Source of the DNA: Phycisphaerales bacterium
GTDB taxonomy: Bacteria > Planctomycetota > Phycisphaerae > UBA1845
Length of the DNA: 55,222 nt
Assembly (NCBI GenBank): GCA_013140575.1
Contig: JABFSN010000084.1
Location: forward strand, 1 to 55,222
Direction: 5' to 3'
Made by a program: the position numbers and the translations under genes. Shown piece by piece: positions 54,709-55,222 of the stretch. How positions within the stretch are numbered: position 1 is the first letter of the stretch; each line of letters starts with the position of its first letter. Below the pieces are notes generated by a model. The model saw only the letters and a list, made by a program, of their open reading frames with translations. It made no database searches and was not told the DNA's origin.

Positions 54709-54736
54709 TTGACACGGTTCCCGGACGTGGTAAGAT
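54709..54736 (+). promoter_or_regulatory. Sigma70-type promoter for the RRM-protein gene
   Basis: TTGACA (54709-54714), a 16-base spacer and TAAGAT (54731-54736), preceded by AT-rich DNA. Transcription would begin near 54743, leaving a leader of about 167 bases before ATG 54910. Such a long leader could hold a temperature- or protein-responsive element. Confidence 0.72.
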
Positions 54737-54909
54737 TTGGACAGTTGGTGCGTCGAACGACAACCCGTCCCATGATCTTCGTCAATCAAGCGCGGATCCC
54801 AAAGCCGGAATCGTCCACATGCCCACGAGGCCGTAACGTCGGCCGCTTTCACACACGACCCTGAAAGTTTATTGACGCGGGTCGAAGATGCCATCGACAG
54901 GAGATTGCG

Positions 54910-55222
54910 ATGGGTAAGAAACTGTATGTTGGGAACCTGGGCTACAATGTGAGCAGCTCCGATCTGGAGACGCTGCTCTCTTCGCACGGAACCGTCCAAA
55001 GTGCGGAGGTCATTACGGACCGTACCACCGGTCAGAGCAAGGGGTTCGGATTCGTGGAGATGGGTTCTGACGCGGAGGCCCAGGCGGCCATCGCGGCGCT
55101 GAACGGCAAGGATCACGGCGGTCGGGCCATGACCGTCAACGAAGCCAAGCCTCGTGAGCCGCGTTCGGGCGGCGGCGGCGGCGGCGGTCGTGGCGGCTAC
55201 GGCGGCGGCGGCGGTCGTGGCG
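54910..55222 (+). CDS. RRM-type glycine-rich RNA-binding protein (3' partial)
   Basis: At least 104 residues, cut by the window end. One RNA-recognition motif spans about 4-80, with RNP2 LYVGNL (5-10) and RNP1 KGFGFVEM (about 44-51). A Gly/Arg-rich tail (RGGYGGGGGRG) then starts. Small one-RRM, glycine-rich proteins of bacteria are often cold-induced RNA chaperones; that role here is inferred. Start: ATG 54910, with AGGAG about 8 bases upstream. The leader of about 167 bases and strong promoter fit a highly expressed, post-transcriptionally controlled gene. Confidence 0.92.
   Translation, partial: MGKKLYVGNLGYNVSSSDLETLLSSHGTVQSAEVITDRTTGQSKGFGFVEMGSDAEAQAAIAALNGKDHGGRAMTVNEAKPREPRSGGGGGGGRGGYGGGGGRG

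Overview
The window looks like chromosomal DNA of a planctomycete (Planctomycetota, perhaps class Phycisphaerae). The grounds are high GC, large secreted proteins with FG-GAP, Asp-Cys-Asn-type calcium repeats and dockerin-like ends, a PEP-CTERM protein, the pairing of an RNase E/G gene with a DUF2344 gene, and several families of short dispersed palindromic repeats between genes. Taxonomy is inferred from these traits, not from a marker tree. No tRNA, rRNA, CRISPR array, IS element or phage module was seen.

Layout. 1-9836 (+): three secreted proteins, namely a metzincin-like protease (5' end outside the window), a helical-repeat protein and a giant adhesin-like protein with 14 FG-GAP repeats. 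9921-16160 (-): housekeeping block mutS2, dksA-like gene, lspA, ribD and an MBL hydrolase; lspA and ribD share a GTGA stop/start overlap. 16383-22420 (+): HtrA-type protease, PEP-CTERM protein, a secreted protein overlapping the start of a matrixin-type protease, and a DUF2203 protein. 22622-25093: ada (-) and a lone HsdR-N-type nuclease (+), with a repeat array between them. 25245-39864 (-): RNase E/G, DUF2344 protein, PtsI, M42-type peptidase, several membrane proteins, a secreted terpene-cyclase-fold protein, a GT2 glycosyltransferase, a lipoprotein and a PQQ-type propeller. 40500-46795: cystathionine beta-synthase (+), a secreted Cys-rich protein with its own terminator (-), a membrane protein (-), an ExeA-type ATPase and a membrane-anchored protein (+). 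46951-49590 (-): yidD, a lipoprotein esterase and a STAS protein, with a possible methyltransferase remnant between the last two. 49751-52865 (+): rplM, rpsI, rtcB. 52870-55222: an alpha/beta hydrolase and a tiny basic protein (-), then an RRM glycine-rich RNA-binding protein (+) cut by the window end.

How it fits together. Much of the window serves the cell surface: export (LspA, HtrA, YidD, the ExeA-type ATPase), secreted proteases and adhesin-like proteins. The rest is RNA metabolism and translation (RNase E/G, RtcB, RRM protein, L13, S9), DNA repair (Ada, MutS2) and small-molecule enzymes (RibD, CBS). The most interesting points are dispersed repeats that appear to supply N-terminal coding sequence of secreted proteins, a translationally coupled secreted-protein/matrixin pair, a LspA with a loop insertion of about 60 residues, an orphan HsdR-N nuclease beside a repeat array, and three helically phased ATTGT elements upstream of the ExeA-type gene.
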